Assembly: GCA_014384555.1 (NCBI GenBank)
Contig: JACNFR010000062.1
Location: forward strand, 1 to 43,761
Reading direction: 5' to 3'
DNA from: Candidatus Nitrosopumilus sp.
GTDB taxonomy: Archaea; Thermoproteota; Nitrososphaeria; Nitrososphaerales; Nitrosopumilaceae
DNA length: 43,761 nucleotides
The notes under the pieces are model-generated. The model made no database searches and had not been told where the DNA came from. It saw only the letters and a program-made list of their open reading frames with translations. Position 1 is the first letter of the stretch. Every line of letters starts with the position of its first letter. A program made the translations under genes and the position numbers. This document shows positions 8,482 to 16,237 of this stretch, one piece after another.

Positions 8482-9480
8482 TTATTCTGTGGAATCAGGC
8501 CACATCATTTTACGCATTTCTTTACCAACTTTTTCAATTTGGTGTTCGTCATATACTTTCATGTGTTTATCAAATGCATCTTTACCATTTTTCTGATATT
8601 CAGAAATCCACTCGCTGTTGAATGTACCATCTTGAATCATGGTGAGAACTTTTTTCATGTTCTCTTTGTTTGCAGAATCCATTACCATTGGTCCGCGTGT
8701 TAATCCACCATATCTGGCAGTTTCACTTACACGTCTCCACATTCCATTAATTCCATATCTCTGAATCATATCTACAATGAGTTTAAGTTCATGTAAAACT
8801 TCAAAGTATGCAATTTCTGGTTGATACCCTGCTTCAACAAGAGTTTCAAATGCATTTGTAACCATAGAAGCTGCTCCACCACAAAGGTCAGCTTGTTCAC
8901 CAAACCAATCAGTCTCTACTTCTTCTTTGAAAGCAGTTTTGATTAATCCAGCTCTTGCACTACCAATTGCTTTTGCAATTCCCAATGTTCTATCCCAAGC
9001 TTTTCCTGTAAAATCTTGTTCAACTGCAACAATTGCAGGAGTTCCAAAATTATCAAGATATGTTTCTCGAACTTTAGAACCAGGTCCTTTTGGCGCAACC
9101 ATGATTAAATCAACGTTGCTTGGTGCTTCAATCCATTTCCAATAGATTGCAGCTGCATGAGAAAATGACAATGCTTTTCCTTCTGAAAGATTTGGGCCGA
9201 TTTCATCTTTGTATACTTGACCTTGAATCATATCAGGAATCAATATGTGAACAATGTCTGCTTGTTTTGTTGCATCTGCAACAGACATTACTTTGTGACC
9301 GTCAGATTCTGCCTTTTTCCAGCTGTTACCGCCTTCTTTAAGACCGATTATAACATTAAGACCAGAGTCTTTCATGTTGTTTGCTTGTGCATCACCTTGG
9401 ATTCCGTAACCAATTACAGCGATTGTTTGATCTTTAATTGGATCAAGACGGATATCAGCATCTTTCCATGTTTTTGCCAT
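8482..9480 (-). CDS. ilvC: Ketol-acid reductoisomerase, class I
   Basis: Second step of valine and isoleucine synthesis: rearranges and reduces acetolactate or acetohydroxybutyrate with NAD(P)H and Mg2+. 332 aa, the short class I size. The dinucleotide motif GYGIQG is at 24-29. The acidic metal-binding region is visible in EVETDWFGEQADLCGG, and the C-terminal knotted domain includes the EVLHELKLIVDM helix. ATG at 9480. It stands alone here; the other branched-chain genes (ilvB, ilvN, ilvD) are not in the window. Confidence 0.97.
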   Translation of the reverse strand: MAKTWKDADIRLDPIKDQTIAVIGYGIQGDAQANNMKDSGLNVIIGLKEGGNSWKKAESDGHKVMSVADATKQADIVHILIPDMIQGQVYKDEIGPNLSEGKALSFSHAAAIYWKWIEAPSNVDLIMVAPKGPGSKVRETYLDNFGTPAIVAVEQDFTGKAWDRTLGIAKAIGSARAGLIKTAFKEEVETDWFGEQADLCGGAASMVTNAFETLVEAGYQPEIAYFEVLHELKLIVDMIQRYGINGMWRRVSETARYGGLTRGPMVMDSANKENMKKVLTMIQDGTFNSEWISEYQKNGKDAFDKHMKVYDEHQIEKVGKEMRKMMWPDSTE

Positions 9481-9516
9481 GATTCTAGAACAAATATTGC
9501 AAATATTAACTATGAT

Positions 9517-9636
9517 TTAGATTTCAATTATTTTCTCACAAGAACGACATTTTACAGTAACCTTCTCACCGGGAAGTCGGATGAATCTCTTTGAACCGCA
9601 TTTAGGACAAATAGGACACGCACGAACAGGTTCCAT
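9517..9636 (-). CDS. 39-aa zinc-ribbon microprotein
   Basis: ATG at 9636, TAA at 9517. The reading contains CPICPKCGSKRF and, after a short beta stretch, VKCRSCEKIIEI: Cys7, Cys10, Cys13, Cys30 and Cys33. Two CxxC knuckles about 17 residues apart are a classic zinc ribbon, with one extra Cys. A TATA-like TTTAATTAAATC (9656-9667) is centred about 26 bases before the ATG, so the gene probably has its own leaderless transcript. Function unknown; nucleic-acid or protein binding are possible. Confidence 0.7.
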   Translation of the reverse strand: MEPVRACPICPKCGSKRFIRLPGEKVTVKCRSCEKIIEI

Positions 9637-9674
9637 GAATAATCAAATACGATATTTGATTTAATTAAATTAGT

Positions 9675-10595
9675 CTATTGTATTATTCCACTGCCAAGAA
9701 TTCTGATTGTGGCAGATTCAGGTTTTAGAATTACTGCAATTTGTCCCTTTTTACAAACAATAGGTTTCTCAAATGTTAATTTTAGAGGAGATATGGATGA
9801 GAATTTTGCAGCTTTGATTTGCAATCCAATACTTACTAGACATCCTTGATTTTCTGCAATATCACTTTTGTAAAAGGGGCTTTTTTGAAAATCAAGTAAA
9901 ACCTCAGTTTTTACATCAACTGTGCCTTCTGCTGAAATAACATCGCCACGACTAACTTCATCAGGTTTTGCACCCTTTACTGCCAATCCAACTCTTGCAG
10001 GACAAATAGATTCATTCACAGGATCATCATGCATTTGAATAGATTTTATCAAAACATCGATTCCAGCAGGATATAATTTCAAATTATCATATTGTTTTAT
10101 TGTTCCATTTGTGACTTTACCTAAAATTACAGTTCCAACACCCTTCACATCAAAACAATGATCAATTAGTAATTCAGAAGGATCATCATTAGTGATAGGT
10201 TCTAATTTATCCATTTCTTCTTTGATTTTATCTTGATCAACTTTGACATAATTTTCTACAACAGTTCCTTTGATCATCATGTTTAGTTTTGATTCATCAA
10301 CATCAAAAGTATGAGACAGTATCCCTTTCTCTTTTTTTAAAGAATCTAGTGCAATTATTTGCTCACCAGTGAATTTATCTAATTTGTCAACATGTAGTAT
10401 TGCATATTCAGCCAAGTTGATTGCCTGAAAGAGAGGCTGGATTTTATCTGGAAAGCCATTAGGAATTACCCACGTTTTGATAATATCTGATTCTTTTCGG
10501 TCAAAAAGAGTAAGATCTGACTCTGTACCTTTTTTCCCAAATTCTGATGCGATATCTTGTTTCCCTAAAACTACAAAATTTACAGAACGGACCAT
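9675..10595 (-). CDS. EF-Tu/SelB-like protein lacking GTPase motifs
   Basis: 306 aa. Residues about 145-306 read as the two beta-barrel domains II and III of the EF-Tu/EF-1A/SelB family (VKGVGTVILGKVTNGTIKQYD, then a domain III ending in LGSGII). The N-terminal 140 residues occupy the G-domain position, but the P-loop is missing: where GxxxxGKS should be, the chain has VVLGKQDIASEFGKKGTES. No DxxG or NKxD is seen either. It is therefore probably not a GTPase. It may act as a scaffold, an RNA-binding factor, or a structural partner of the ribosome or elongation factors. Comparable G-domain-degenerate paralogues are annotated in other archaea as EF-Tu-like. ATG start, monocistronic. Confidence 0.8.
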   Translation of the reverse strand: MVRSVNFVVLGKQDIASEFGKKGTESDLTLFDRKESDIIKTWVIPNGFPDKIQPLFQAINLAEYAILHVDKLDKFTGEQIIALDSLKKEKGILSHTFDVDESKLNMMIKGTVVENYVKVDQDKIKEEMDKLEPITNDDPSELLIDHCFDVKGVGTVILGKVTNGTIKQYDNLKLYPAGIDVLIKSIQMHDDPVNESICPARVGLAVKGAKPDEVSRGDVISAEGTVDVKTEVLLDFQKSPFYKSDIAENQGCLVSIGLQIKAAKFSSISPLKLTFEKPIVCKKGQIAVILKPESATIRILGSGIIQ

Positions 10596-10647
10596 AAATT
10601 TTGATTAAGAATCGATCTTATGAAGTTTTGATTTTTGAAAAAGATAA

Positions 10648-10764
10648 TCAGTGTTTATGATTTTTTATACAACTATCACAAAATTCTGAACCACAGTGAT
10701 CACATGAAATTAATTGTCCTGGACGATACCCTGTAAAACAATTATCGCAGCTAGTGCCATTCAT
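10648..10764 (-). CDS. 38-aa microprotein with three CxxC knuckles
   Basis: ATG at 10764, TGA at 10648. Three CxxC pairs, at Cys6/Cys9, Cys20/Cys23 and Cys28/Cys31, occupy a 38-residue chain that ends in a His-containing basic tail (KNHKH). Six cysteines plus histidines could bind one or two zinc ions, as in a minimal cross-brace or treble-clef. A TATA-like TTTTTAGA (10787-10794) is centred 26 bases before the ATG. Family not recognised. The high cysteine density without stop codons in an AT-rich region argues that it is a real gene. Confidence 0.65.
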   Translation of the reverse strand: MNGTSCDNCFTGYRPGQLISCDHCGSEFCDSCIKNHKH

Positions 10765-10807
10765 GACATTTTTGTAAAAAGTCCAATCTAAAAATGATTC
10801 GTGAAAT

Positions 10808-10918
10808 TTAACATGGGTATTCAGAAAGATCTGTGTTTAGATCATACTGTTCATCTAAAATCTGGAGATGATATAAAATCGACTTGTTTCCAGACGTAGA
10901 TTTCATGCTCGGGTTCAT
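10808..10918 (-). CDS. Possible 36-aa small protein
   Basis: ATG at 10918, TAA at 10808. It begins MNPSMKSTSGNKSILYHLQ and ends in LSEYPC. No known motif; a short amphipathic helix (ILYHLQILDEQY) is likely. The main support is a well-placed TATA box (TTTTATACAA, 10941-10950) centred 27 bases upstream of the ATG. It could instead be the transcribed part of a non-coding RNA. Confidence 0.45.
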   Translation of the reverse strand: MNPSMKSTSGNKSILYHLQILDEQYDLNTDLSEYPC

Positions 10919-10940
10919 TTCAACATCTGAAAGGGATTTT

Positions 10941-10950
10941 TTGTATAAAA
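10941..10950 (-). promoter_or_regulatory. TATA box upstream of the 36-aa ORF
   Basis: On the minus strand this reads TTTTATACAA, one of the best TATA matches in the window. Transcription would start about 10920, at the ATG at 10918. Confidence 0.55.
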
Positions 10951-10992
10951 GGCTGACGTACTAATCATACTGAACCTAAGGGCTCTAAAAAA

Positions 10993-11751
10993 TCATGGAA
11001 ATGAATTCAAAACTGCAGCATAACTAGCAAATCGATGATTTTTGGGTTTGACTAATTTCTGATGATATTTTTTTACAGGTTTGCCAGTTGCACCATTAAG
11101 ACCAAGTGGGCCTTTGACATATTTTTCATTATTTGCCCAACTAAGAACTTCATCTTTTGGGGCATAGTGATTAATGATTTTTGAATGAACCACAGATTGA
11201 AGTATTTTCCCGTATTTTATAGATGATGGAACATCTTCAGTAATAGATGCACCGAAAAAATATGCACCTTCTACAATCCCGACATTTTGTTTCTTTTTTG
11301 AAAGATATTCAAGAGTACTCAAAATTACCTGAGAGCCCAAAGAATGACCCATCAATCTAATCTTTGTTTTAGGACTAGACTTTTTGAAATCTTCAATAAA
11401 TTTTCCAAGATTTGACCCATTTTTCTTTGCAATTTTTTGACCAACAGCCAATGCATGTTTTGCATGTTTTATCAAATGAGCCCCAGTAGTGTTTGAATCA
11501 TAGCTAAATCCAATCACAGGATGAACGTATCCTAATTTTTTTAATTGTTTTTTTGCCAAAACAACCTTGGCAATAGCACCGGCATTATCATTTCTTAAAC
11601 CATGAATGATAATTGTAATTTCCTGCGAATCAATCAATTTTTTAAAATCATTTTTTGGGTATGTATAGTATGAATTATTTTTCAGTGTATTACCATTAGA
11701 AAGATCATAGTAACCCCTAGTAGAAATTCTTGGGACAGATTTCATTGTCAT
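10993..11751 (-). CDS. Alpha/beta-hydrolase family protein
   Basis: 252 aa, cytosolic. The nucleophile elbow GHSLGS places the catalytic Ser at residue 137; the oxyanion-side HG is at 50-51. The Asp in YAPKDEVLSW and the His in KNHRFASY are candidate acid and base. The overall pattern resembles lipase-like proteins of the DUF726/TMCO4 or DUF900 type, but the substrate is unknown. ATG at 11751 overlaps the metG stop in an ATGA arrangement, so it is translated from the metG transcript. No functional link to methionyl-tRNA synthetase is known to me. Confidence 0.82.
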   Translation of the reverse strand: MTMKSVPRISTRGYYDLSNGNTLKNNSYYTYPKNDFKKLIDSQEITIIIHGLRNDNAGAIAKVVLAKKQLKKLGYVHPVIGFSYDSNTTGAHLIKHAKHALAVGQKIAKKNGSNLGKFIEDFKKSSPKTKIRLMGHSLGSQVILSTLEYLSKKKQNVGIVEGAYFFGASITEDVPSSIKYGKILQSVVHSKIINHYAPKDEVLSWANNEKYVKGPLGLNGATGKPVKKYHQKLVKPKNHRFASYAAVLNSFP

Positions 11752-13403
11752 TCAAATGGACCTAATTGGCTTTTGTGTTTTTCAATATCAGATTCTTCAA
11801 CTTTTGCAAATATTGGAGATGCATCTCCCAATACATGGTTTGATGAAATTCCCAATAAAGACATGTCATTCCATGATGAACTACTTATTTTACCATCCAA
11901 TCCTAATTGATTCCAAATTTTTTGTGAAGATTCAGGTAAGAACGAGAATAGTGCAATAGCCATACTTCTAGCAGCATTTACTGAAAGATATACACAATTG
12001 GCAGTTCCGGGACCTTTTTTCCATGGCTCTTTATGTTGAAAATATTGATTGAAGAAGGATGAGAACTCCATAAGTTTTTTCAGAGCCCTGTCAAGATGAT
12101 TTTGTTCCATAAGTGTGCCTACATCAGATGCAAGGTTTTTGATTTTTTGTTCAGCCTCCAAATCTTTTTCATCAAAGGAATCATGTTCAGGAACTTTACC
12201 ATCAAATGCTTTTTTTGTAAATCCAAGTGCTCGATTAACAAAATTTCCAAGATTTCCAATTAATTCAGAATTGATTCGTGTTGTGAAATCATCCCAATCA
12301 AAATTCAAATCATCTTGAGAGTAGGGGTTTATGGAAATAAGATAAAATCTAAGATAGTCTGCAGGATAAAATTCTAAAAATTGTTTTAACCCAATATACC
12401 AATTTCTACTTTTAGAGATCTTTTTAGATTGTAAAGTTAAATGTCCACGAGTTGGAATATAATCTGGAAGTTTGTATTCAGAATCAATTCCCAATCTCAT
12501 TGCAGGTAAGAAAAGATAATGATGATATACAATATCTTTTCCGATAAAATGGTAAATATCAGCAGAATTCCAAAATTCTTTTCCGTCAATTCCTTTATCG
12601 TTAAGAAATTTTAAAGCAGTTGAAATGTATGCCAGGTGATTATCAAACCACCCATAGAAGACCTTGCCTTCGGCACCATCAAGAGGTACTGGAACACCCC
12701 AAGGAATATCTCGTGTGATATCCCAATCAATCAATCCAGATTTAATCCAATTTTGAACATATTTTTTTACATCTTTTTGCAAATGAGGGGCTTCATCCAA
12801 CCATTTAGTTAATGAATCACCAAAGTTTTTGAGTTTGAAAAAATAATGTTTAGTTTTTTCTTTAGTAGGTGTTGCTCCACATAATGAGCATTTAGGATCA
12901 GTGATTTCTTCAGGTACACGGCCACAACTTTCACAAAGATCAGAGTATTGATCTTCTGCCTTACAATAAGGGCATATACCTTTTACATATCTGTCAGGTA
13001 GGAATTTTTCATCATTATTGCAATAGAATTGGATAATTTCTTTTTCATAAATATGACCTGAATCATTTAATTTTTTGAAAACATCTTGAACAAATGCAAT
13101 GTTTTCCGGAGAGCTTGTTTTGTAAAAATAGTCAAATTCAATATTAAATGCCGAAAAATCATCATAATCTCGTTTATTCCAATGAGCAACATATTCAGCA
13201 GGAGTTTTTCCTTCTTTTTCAGATTGAATTAGAATAGGAGTTCCAAAATCATCAGATGCACAAACATAGTATGCCTCAACTCCATTTAATTTCAGAAATC
13301 TAGTGGTCACATCAGCAGGAAGATATGTTGAGGCCACATGACCCAAATGAATTTCGCCATTTGCATAAGGTAATGCACTTGTAATGATAGCTTTTTTGTT
13401 CAT
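11748..13403 (-). CDS. metG: Methionyl-tRNA synthetase
   Basis: Charges tRNA-Met. 551 aa class I synthetase: HIGH-type motif HLGH at 19-22, KMSKS-type motif KKISKS (Met replaced by Ile), and a double zinc knuckle between them (CPYC...CESCG...CSLCG). The chain ends soon after the anticodon-binding helical domain; there is no C-terminal EMAP-like tRNA-binding extension, which is a separate gene in many archaea. ATG at 13403. Co-transcribed with the alpha/beta-hydrolase gene through a 4-base stop/start overlap. Confidence 0.97.
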   Translation of the reverse strand: MNKKAIITSALPYANGEIHLGHVASTYLPADVTTRFLKLNGVEAYYVCASDDFGTPILIQSEKEGKTPAEYVAHWNKRDYDDFSAFNIEFDYFYKTSSPENIAFVQDVFKKLNDSGHIYEKEIIQFYCNNDEKFLPDRYVKGICPYCKAEDQYSDLCESCGRVPEEITDPKCSLCGATPTKEKTKHYFFKLKNFGDSLTKWLDEAPHLQKDVKKYVQNWIKSGLIDWDITRDIPWGVPVPLDGAEGKVFYGWFDNHLAYISTALKFLNDKGIDGKEFWNSADIYHFIGKDIVYHHYLFLPAMRLGIDSEYKLPDYIPTRGHLTLQSKKISKSRNWYIGLKQFLEFYPADYLRFYLISINPYSQDDLNFDWDDFTTRINSELIGNLGNFVNRALGFTKKAFDGKVPEHDSFDEKDLEAEQKIKNLASDVGTLMEQNHLDRALKKLMEFSSFFNQYFQHKEPWKKGPGTANCVYLSVNAARSMAIALFSFLPESSQKIWNQLGLDGKISSSSWNDMSLLGISSNHVLGDASPIFAKVEESDIEKHKSQLGPFE

Positions 13404-13441
13404 TTTGTATTAATCAGTGACTGGATTGAGGTTAAGAAGTT

Positions 13442-14692
13442 TTACCAGTTGTTTGCATATTTTACTTGCTCTGGAGTAAGTTTGTCAATTTTCACATCCA
13501 TTGCTTTTAGTGCATCAACTGCAATTTGTTGATCAATTTCTTCAGGAACATTGATAATTTTATTTTCCATTTTTTTGTGATTTTTAAGAATATACAATAC
13601 AGACAAGATTTGGTTTGAAAAGGATTGAGCCATCACTTCTGGAGGATGACCTTCGGCTGCAACCAGATTAGCGAGACGGCCTTGTCCGATAAGATAAACT
13701 ATTTTTCCATTCTTCAATGTACATTCATCAAGATTAGGACGTACTTCTTTAACAGATTTTGAAGATTTTAACAAGAATTTACTATCAATTTCAACATCAA
13801 AGTGACCTACATTGCCCATGATGGCACCATTTTTCATCTTCAAAATGTGTTCTTTTCTAATTACGCTGGTCATTCCAGTGCATGTGACAAACATCTCACC
13901 AATCTTTACAGCTTCACTCATGGGCATTACTTCAAATCCATCCATGTGAGCTTCAAGAGCTTTAATTGGATCAACCTCAGTTACAATAACTTTAGAACCC
14001 ATTCCTTGAAATCTAGATGCAACACCACGTCCTACCCAACCATAACCTACAACAACAACACGTTTTGATGCCATCAAAAGATTCATGGCACGAAGATACC
14101 CATCTATTGTACTTTGACCTGTTCCATATCGATTATCAAACATGTGTTTTGTATATGCCTCATTAACTAGGATTACAGGATAACGAAGCTTACCTTGATT
14201 CTCCACGGCTCTAATTCTAGTAACACCCGCTGTCGTTTCTTCAGTGGCTCCAAGTATTTCCATATCCTTGAATCGTTTATCAAAATGAGCTTTGATATTC
14301 ATATCAGCACCATCATCAGTGAGAATTGTTGGTTTATGTTTTAGAACTTGATCAATGCACCAATCATAATCTTTTACAGATTGCCCATGCCATGAATAGA
14401 CATGGATTCCTTGTGATGCCAAAAATGCTGCAATGTCATCTTGAGTGGTCAAAGGATTTCCACCGCAACAAGCAACTGTAGCTCCTAATTCTTTAGCACC
14501 CATCAACAAGACAGATGTTTCTTTAGTAATGTGAAGACAAAATCCAAGAGTGATTCCTTTGAGAGGTTTTGTTTTTTTATATCGATTAATAGTATTGTCA
14601 AGAATTTGCATATGAGATCGAGCCCATTCATAAGATAGTTTGCCTTCTTTGATTAATTTTGGACTAGACTTTACTTTACTCAATAAATCCAT
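13442..14692 (-). CDS. ahcY: Adenosylhomocysteinase (S-adenosylhomocysteine hydrolase)
   Basis: Splits S-adenosylhomocysteine into adenosine and homocysteine using bound NAD, relieving product inhibition of methyltransferases. 416 aa, the usual archaeal size. The NAD-binding loop GYGWVGRG is at 216-223 and the signature RLANLVAAEGHPPEVMAQSF lies near the C-terminus. Active-site stretches LVNEAYTKHMFDNRYGTGQS and LTDDGADM are present. ATG at 14692, divergent from the Rieske gene at 14759. Confidence 0.97.
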   Translation of the reverse strand: MDLLSKVKSSPKLIKEGKLSYEWARSHMQILDNTINRYKKTKPLKGITLGFCLHITKETSVLLMGAKELGATVACCGGNPLTTQDDIAAFLASQGIHVYSWHGQSVKDYDWCIDQVLKHKPTILTDDGADMNIKAHFDKRFKDMEILGATEETTAGVTRIRAVENQGKLRYPVILVNEAYTKHMFDNRYGTGQSTIDGYLRAMNLLMASKRVVVVGYGWVGRGVASRFQGMGSKVIVTEVDPIKALEAHMDGFEVMPMSEAVKIGEMFVTCTGMTSVIRKEHILKMKNGAIMGNVGHFDVEIDSKFLLKSSKSVKEVRPNLDECTLKNGKIVYLIGQGRLANLVAAEGHPPEVMAQSFSNQILSVLYILKNHKKMENKIINVPEEIDQQIAVDALKAMDVKIDKLTPEQVKYANNW

Positions 14693-14727
14693 CTAGACTA
14701 GCCATTATATGATTCTATCATGCGAAT

Positions 14728-14738
14728 GTAAATAAATG
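14728..14738 (+). promoter_or_regulatory. TATA-like box for the Rieske gene
   Basis: GTAAATAAATG is centred about 26 bases before the TTG at 14759, supporting both a leaderless transcript and the non-ATG start. Confidence 0.45.
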
Positions 14739-14758
14739 ACAAAGATATCAGAAATTTA

Positions 14759-15061
14759 TTGACTTGGAAGAAAATTGCCGATAAAGGGGCAGTAGAAGCA
14801 GGTAAAGGAAAAGCATTCAAAGTAGATGGAAAGCAGATTGCAATTTTCAATCAAGATGGCTATCATGCAATGGATGATCTTTGTGTTCATCAAGACGGGT
14901 CTATTGCACCAGGTAAACTAGAAGGAAACATTGTAGAATGCCCATTGCATTTTTGGCATTATAACATCAAAACAGGCGAACTAACAGATTACCTCAAAGA
15001 TGTAAAACTTGAAACATACCCAGTAGAAGCTAGAGATGACGGAATCTATATCGACATTTAA
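14759..15061 (+). CDS. Small Rieske-type [2Fe-2S] protein (NirD/ferredoxin-like)
   Basis: 100 aa, no membrane anchor, so a soluble electron carrier or a subunit of an oxygenase or reductase. The two cluster-binding boxes are complete: CVHQDG (Cys-x-His) at about 42-47 and CPLHFWHYN (Cys-x-x-His) at about 61-69, spaced as in NirD or dioxygenase ferredoxins. The start is TTG at 14759: the in-frame stretch back to a stop at 14729 contains no ATG, and the TATA-like box lies 26 bases upstream of this TTG. The partner enzyme is not evident here. Thaumarchaea carry several such proteins. Confidence 0.92.
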   Translation: MTWKKIADKGAVEAGKGKAFKVDGKQIAIFNQDGYHAMDDLCVHQDGSIAPGKLEGNIVECPLHFWHYNIKTGELTDYLKDVKLETYPVEARDDGIYIDI

Positions 15062-15205
15062 TTAGAAAATACCACTGTAAATTCAAAAAAATACAACCCA
15101 ATTCTAGTCATCATTTGTGTAATGTGAAAACATGACAAAACAGAACAAATTCCATAAATGGAAGGTTTGGGTATTTCTTTTATGTCTAAAAATAGGCATT
15201 AAATT

Positions 15206-15592
15206 ATGCAAAGTAAGATTATTCTCTCAGCATTATTGGCAATTCTAGTAATAGGTATCTCACAATTTACATTTGCAGAAGAACTAGAGAAAACAACACA
15301 CATTGCAGTAGATGAAGAAAAATTTCAACAACCAAGTTCAAAATACAATTATCAAGAAATTGTTTTTTTGGGATTTGTTGAAGATTATTCAAGAGGAGAG
15401 CAAGTTACAATAACAATAATTTCTCCAGACGAATCAAAGAATGAAATTAACACATATGCATCCAAGAAAGGAGAAATCTACACAATCATTCACATTACAA
15501 ATGAATCAGAAATTGGAGTTCATCAAGTAATCCTACAATATCATAATGTCGAGATAGCATCAACAACATTTGAGATTTTAGAAAATAGTTAA
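15206..15592 (+). CDS. Small secreted beta-sandwich protein, unknown function
   Basis: 128 aa. Residues 1-24 form a signal peptide (KIILSALLAILVIGISQFTFA, then EE). The mature part is a single Ig- or fibronectin-like beta domain (YNYQEIVFLGFVEDYSRGEQVTI..., ending IASTTFEILENS). This resembles the N-terminal domain of the secreted protein at 34726 (also a 'tension/extension' beta domain with VTI...PDES). There are no cysteines and no membrane anchor at the C-terminus. Cell-surface or periplasmic location is inferred. Confidence 0.82.
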   Translation: MQSKIILSALLAILVIGISQFTFAEELEKTTHIAVDEEKFQQPSSKYNYQEIVFLGFVEDYSRGEQVTITIISPDESKNEINTYASKKGEIYTIIHITNESEIGVHQVILQYHNVEIASTTFEILENS

Positions 15593-15636
15593 AATCATTA
15601 CAAAGTTTAGTATTTTGGATAGAAAACAGCAAAAGA

Positions 15637-15690
15637 GAAGGGAACTCCCTTCCCCAGTGCTAGGTATGGGTTATGTTGGGCACAGATAAT
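15637..15690. other. GC-rich palindromic patch in an AT-rich gap
   Basis: The gap from 15593 to 15807 is AT-rich except here. GAAGGGAACTCCCTTC (15637-15652) is a perfect inverted repeat (7-base arms, 2-base centre), and a GTGC/GCAC pair (15657-15660, 15684-15687) brackets a G-rich segment. Read on the minus strand, the palindrome is followed by TCTTTT. It could be a structured RNA, a terminator or an operator. Confidence 0.35.
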
Positions 15691-15807
15691 TCTGTAATAG
15701 TAATACACCAACAGAGTATATGGAATATTGTGTGTTCAAAATAAAATACATGTCGAGTTTTTATACAAAAGATAAAATTTCAAGTGTAAATTAATCAGTT
15801 TAGAATC

Positions 15808-15972
15808 ATGTCAGAAAGTATTAGAAAATTCATGATTGTATTCATCATCGGGGCCATCATGATTGTTATCGGTATGTCCACATCACTACTTGTTGTTGTT
15901 CTGTCTGGAGGGTTGTTGGCAGGTATTTCAGGATTGATTATAGTAGTTAGTATAGTGGCGAATTGGGAATAA
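15808..15972 (+). CDS. 54-aa two-helix membrane protein
   Basis: ATG at 15808, TAA at 15970. After a short polar N-terminus (MSESIRKF) come two hydrophobic stretches, about residues 9-28 and 30-50 (rich in I, V, G and L), ending ANWE. It is probably a small double-spanning membrane protein. The start of the next gene is 4 bases after this stop, so the two are likely co-transcribed. A TATA-like TTTTTATAC lies at 15759-15767, giving a leader of about 20 bases. Function unknown. Confidence 0.6.
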   Translation: MSESIRKFMIVFIIGAIMIVIGMSTSLLVVVLSGGLLAGISGLIIVVSIVANWE

Positions 15973-15975
15973 TGT

Positions 15976-16092
15976 ATGGATTATATCTGTAAAAAATGTG
16001 GAACATCTTGTAGAAGTTCTAGAGGAGTTGGTAAAAATTACAAACTCTGTGACAGGTGTGATAAAATAAGACAGAAAGAGAGCAAGAAGTAA
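15976..16092 (+). CDS. 38-aa zinc-ribbon microprotein
   Basis: ATG at 15976, TAA at 16090. The chain reads MDYICKKCGTSCRSSRGVG... then LCDRCDKIRQKESKK. Cys5/Cys8 and Cys25/Cys28 are the two zinc knuckles, with a fifth Cys at 12, followed by a very basic tail suited to nucleic-acid contact. It lies directly behind the 54-aa membrane protein gene and is presumably in its transcript. Family not recognised. Confidence 0.65.
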   Translation: MDYICKKCGTSCRSSRGVGKNYKLCDRCDKIRQKESKK

Positions 16093-16207
16093 TCTTACAG
16101 TTTAATTCTAAAAAAAGACCCAAGAAATATTGGAAAAACGAACTAGAATTAGCAGTACCGCTCCATCTTTAATCCAAAAAACAGATTTTGATTAGATATT
16201 AGGAATA

Positions 16208-16217
16208 AGTTTTATTC
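16208..16217 (+). promoter_or_regulatory. TATA-like box for nadE
   Basis: AGTTTTATTC is centred about 26 bases before the TTG at 16238. Confidence 0.45.
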
Positions 16218-16237
16218 TCACACATTCCCAAAAACAA

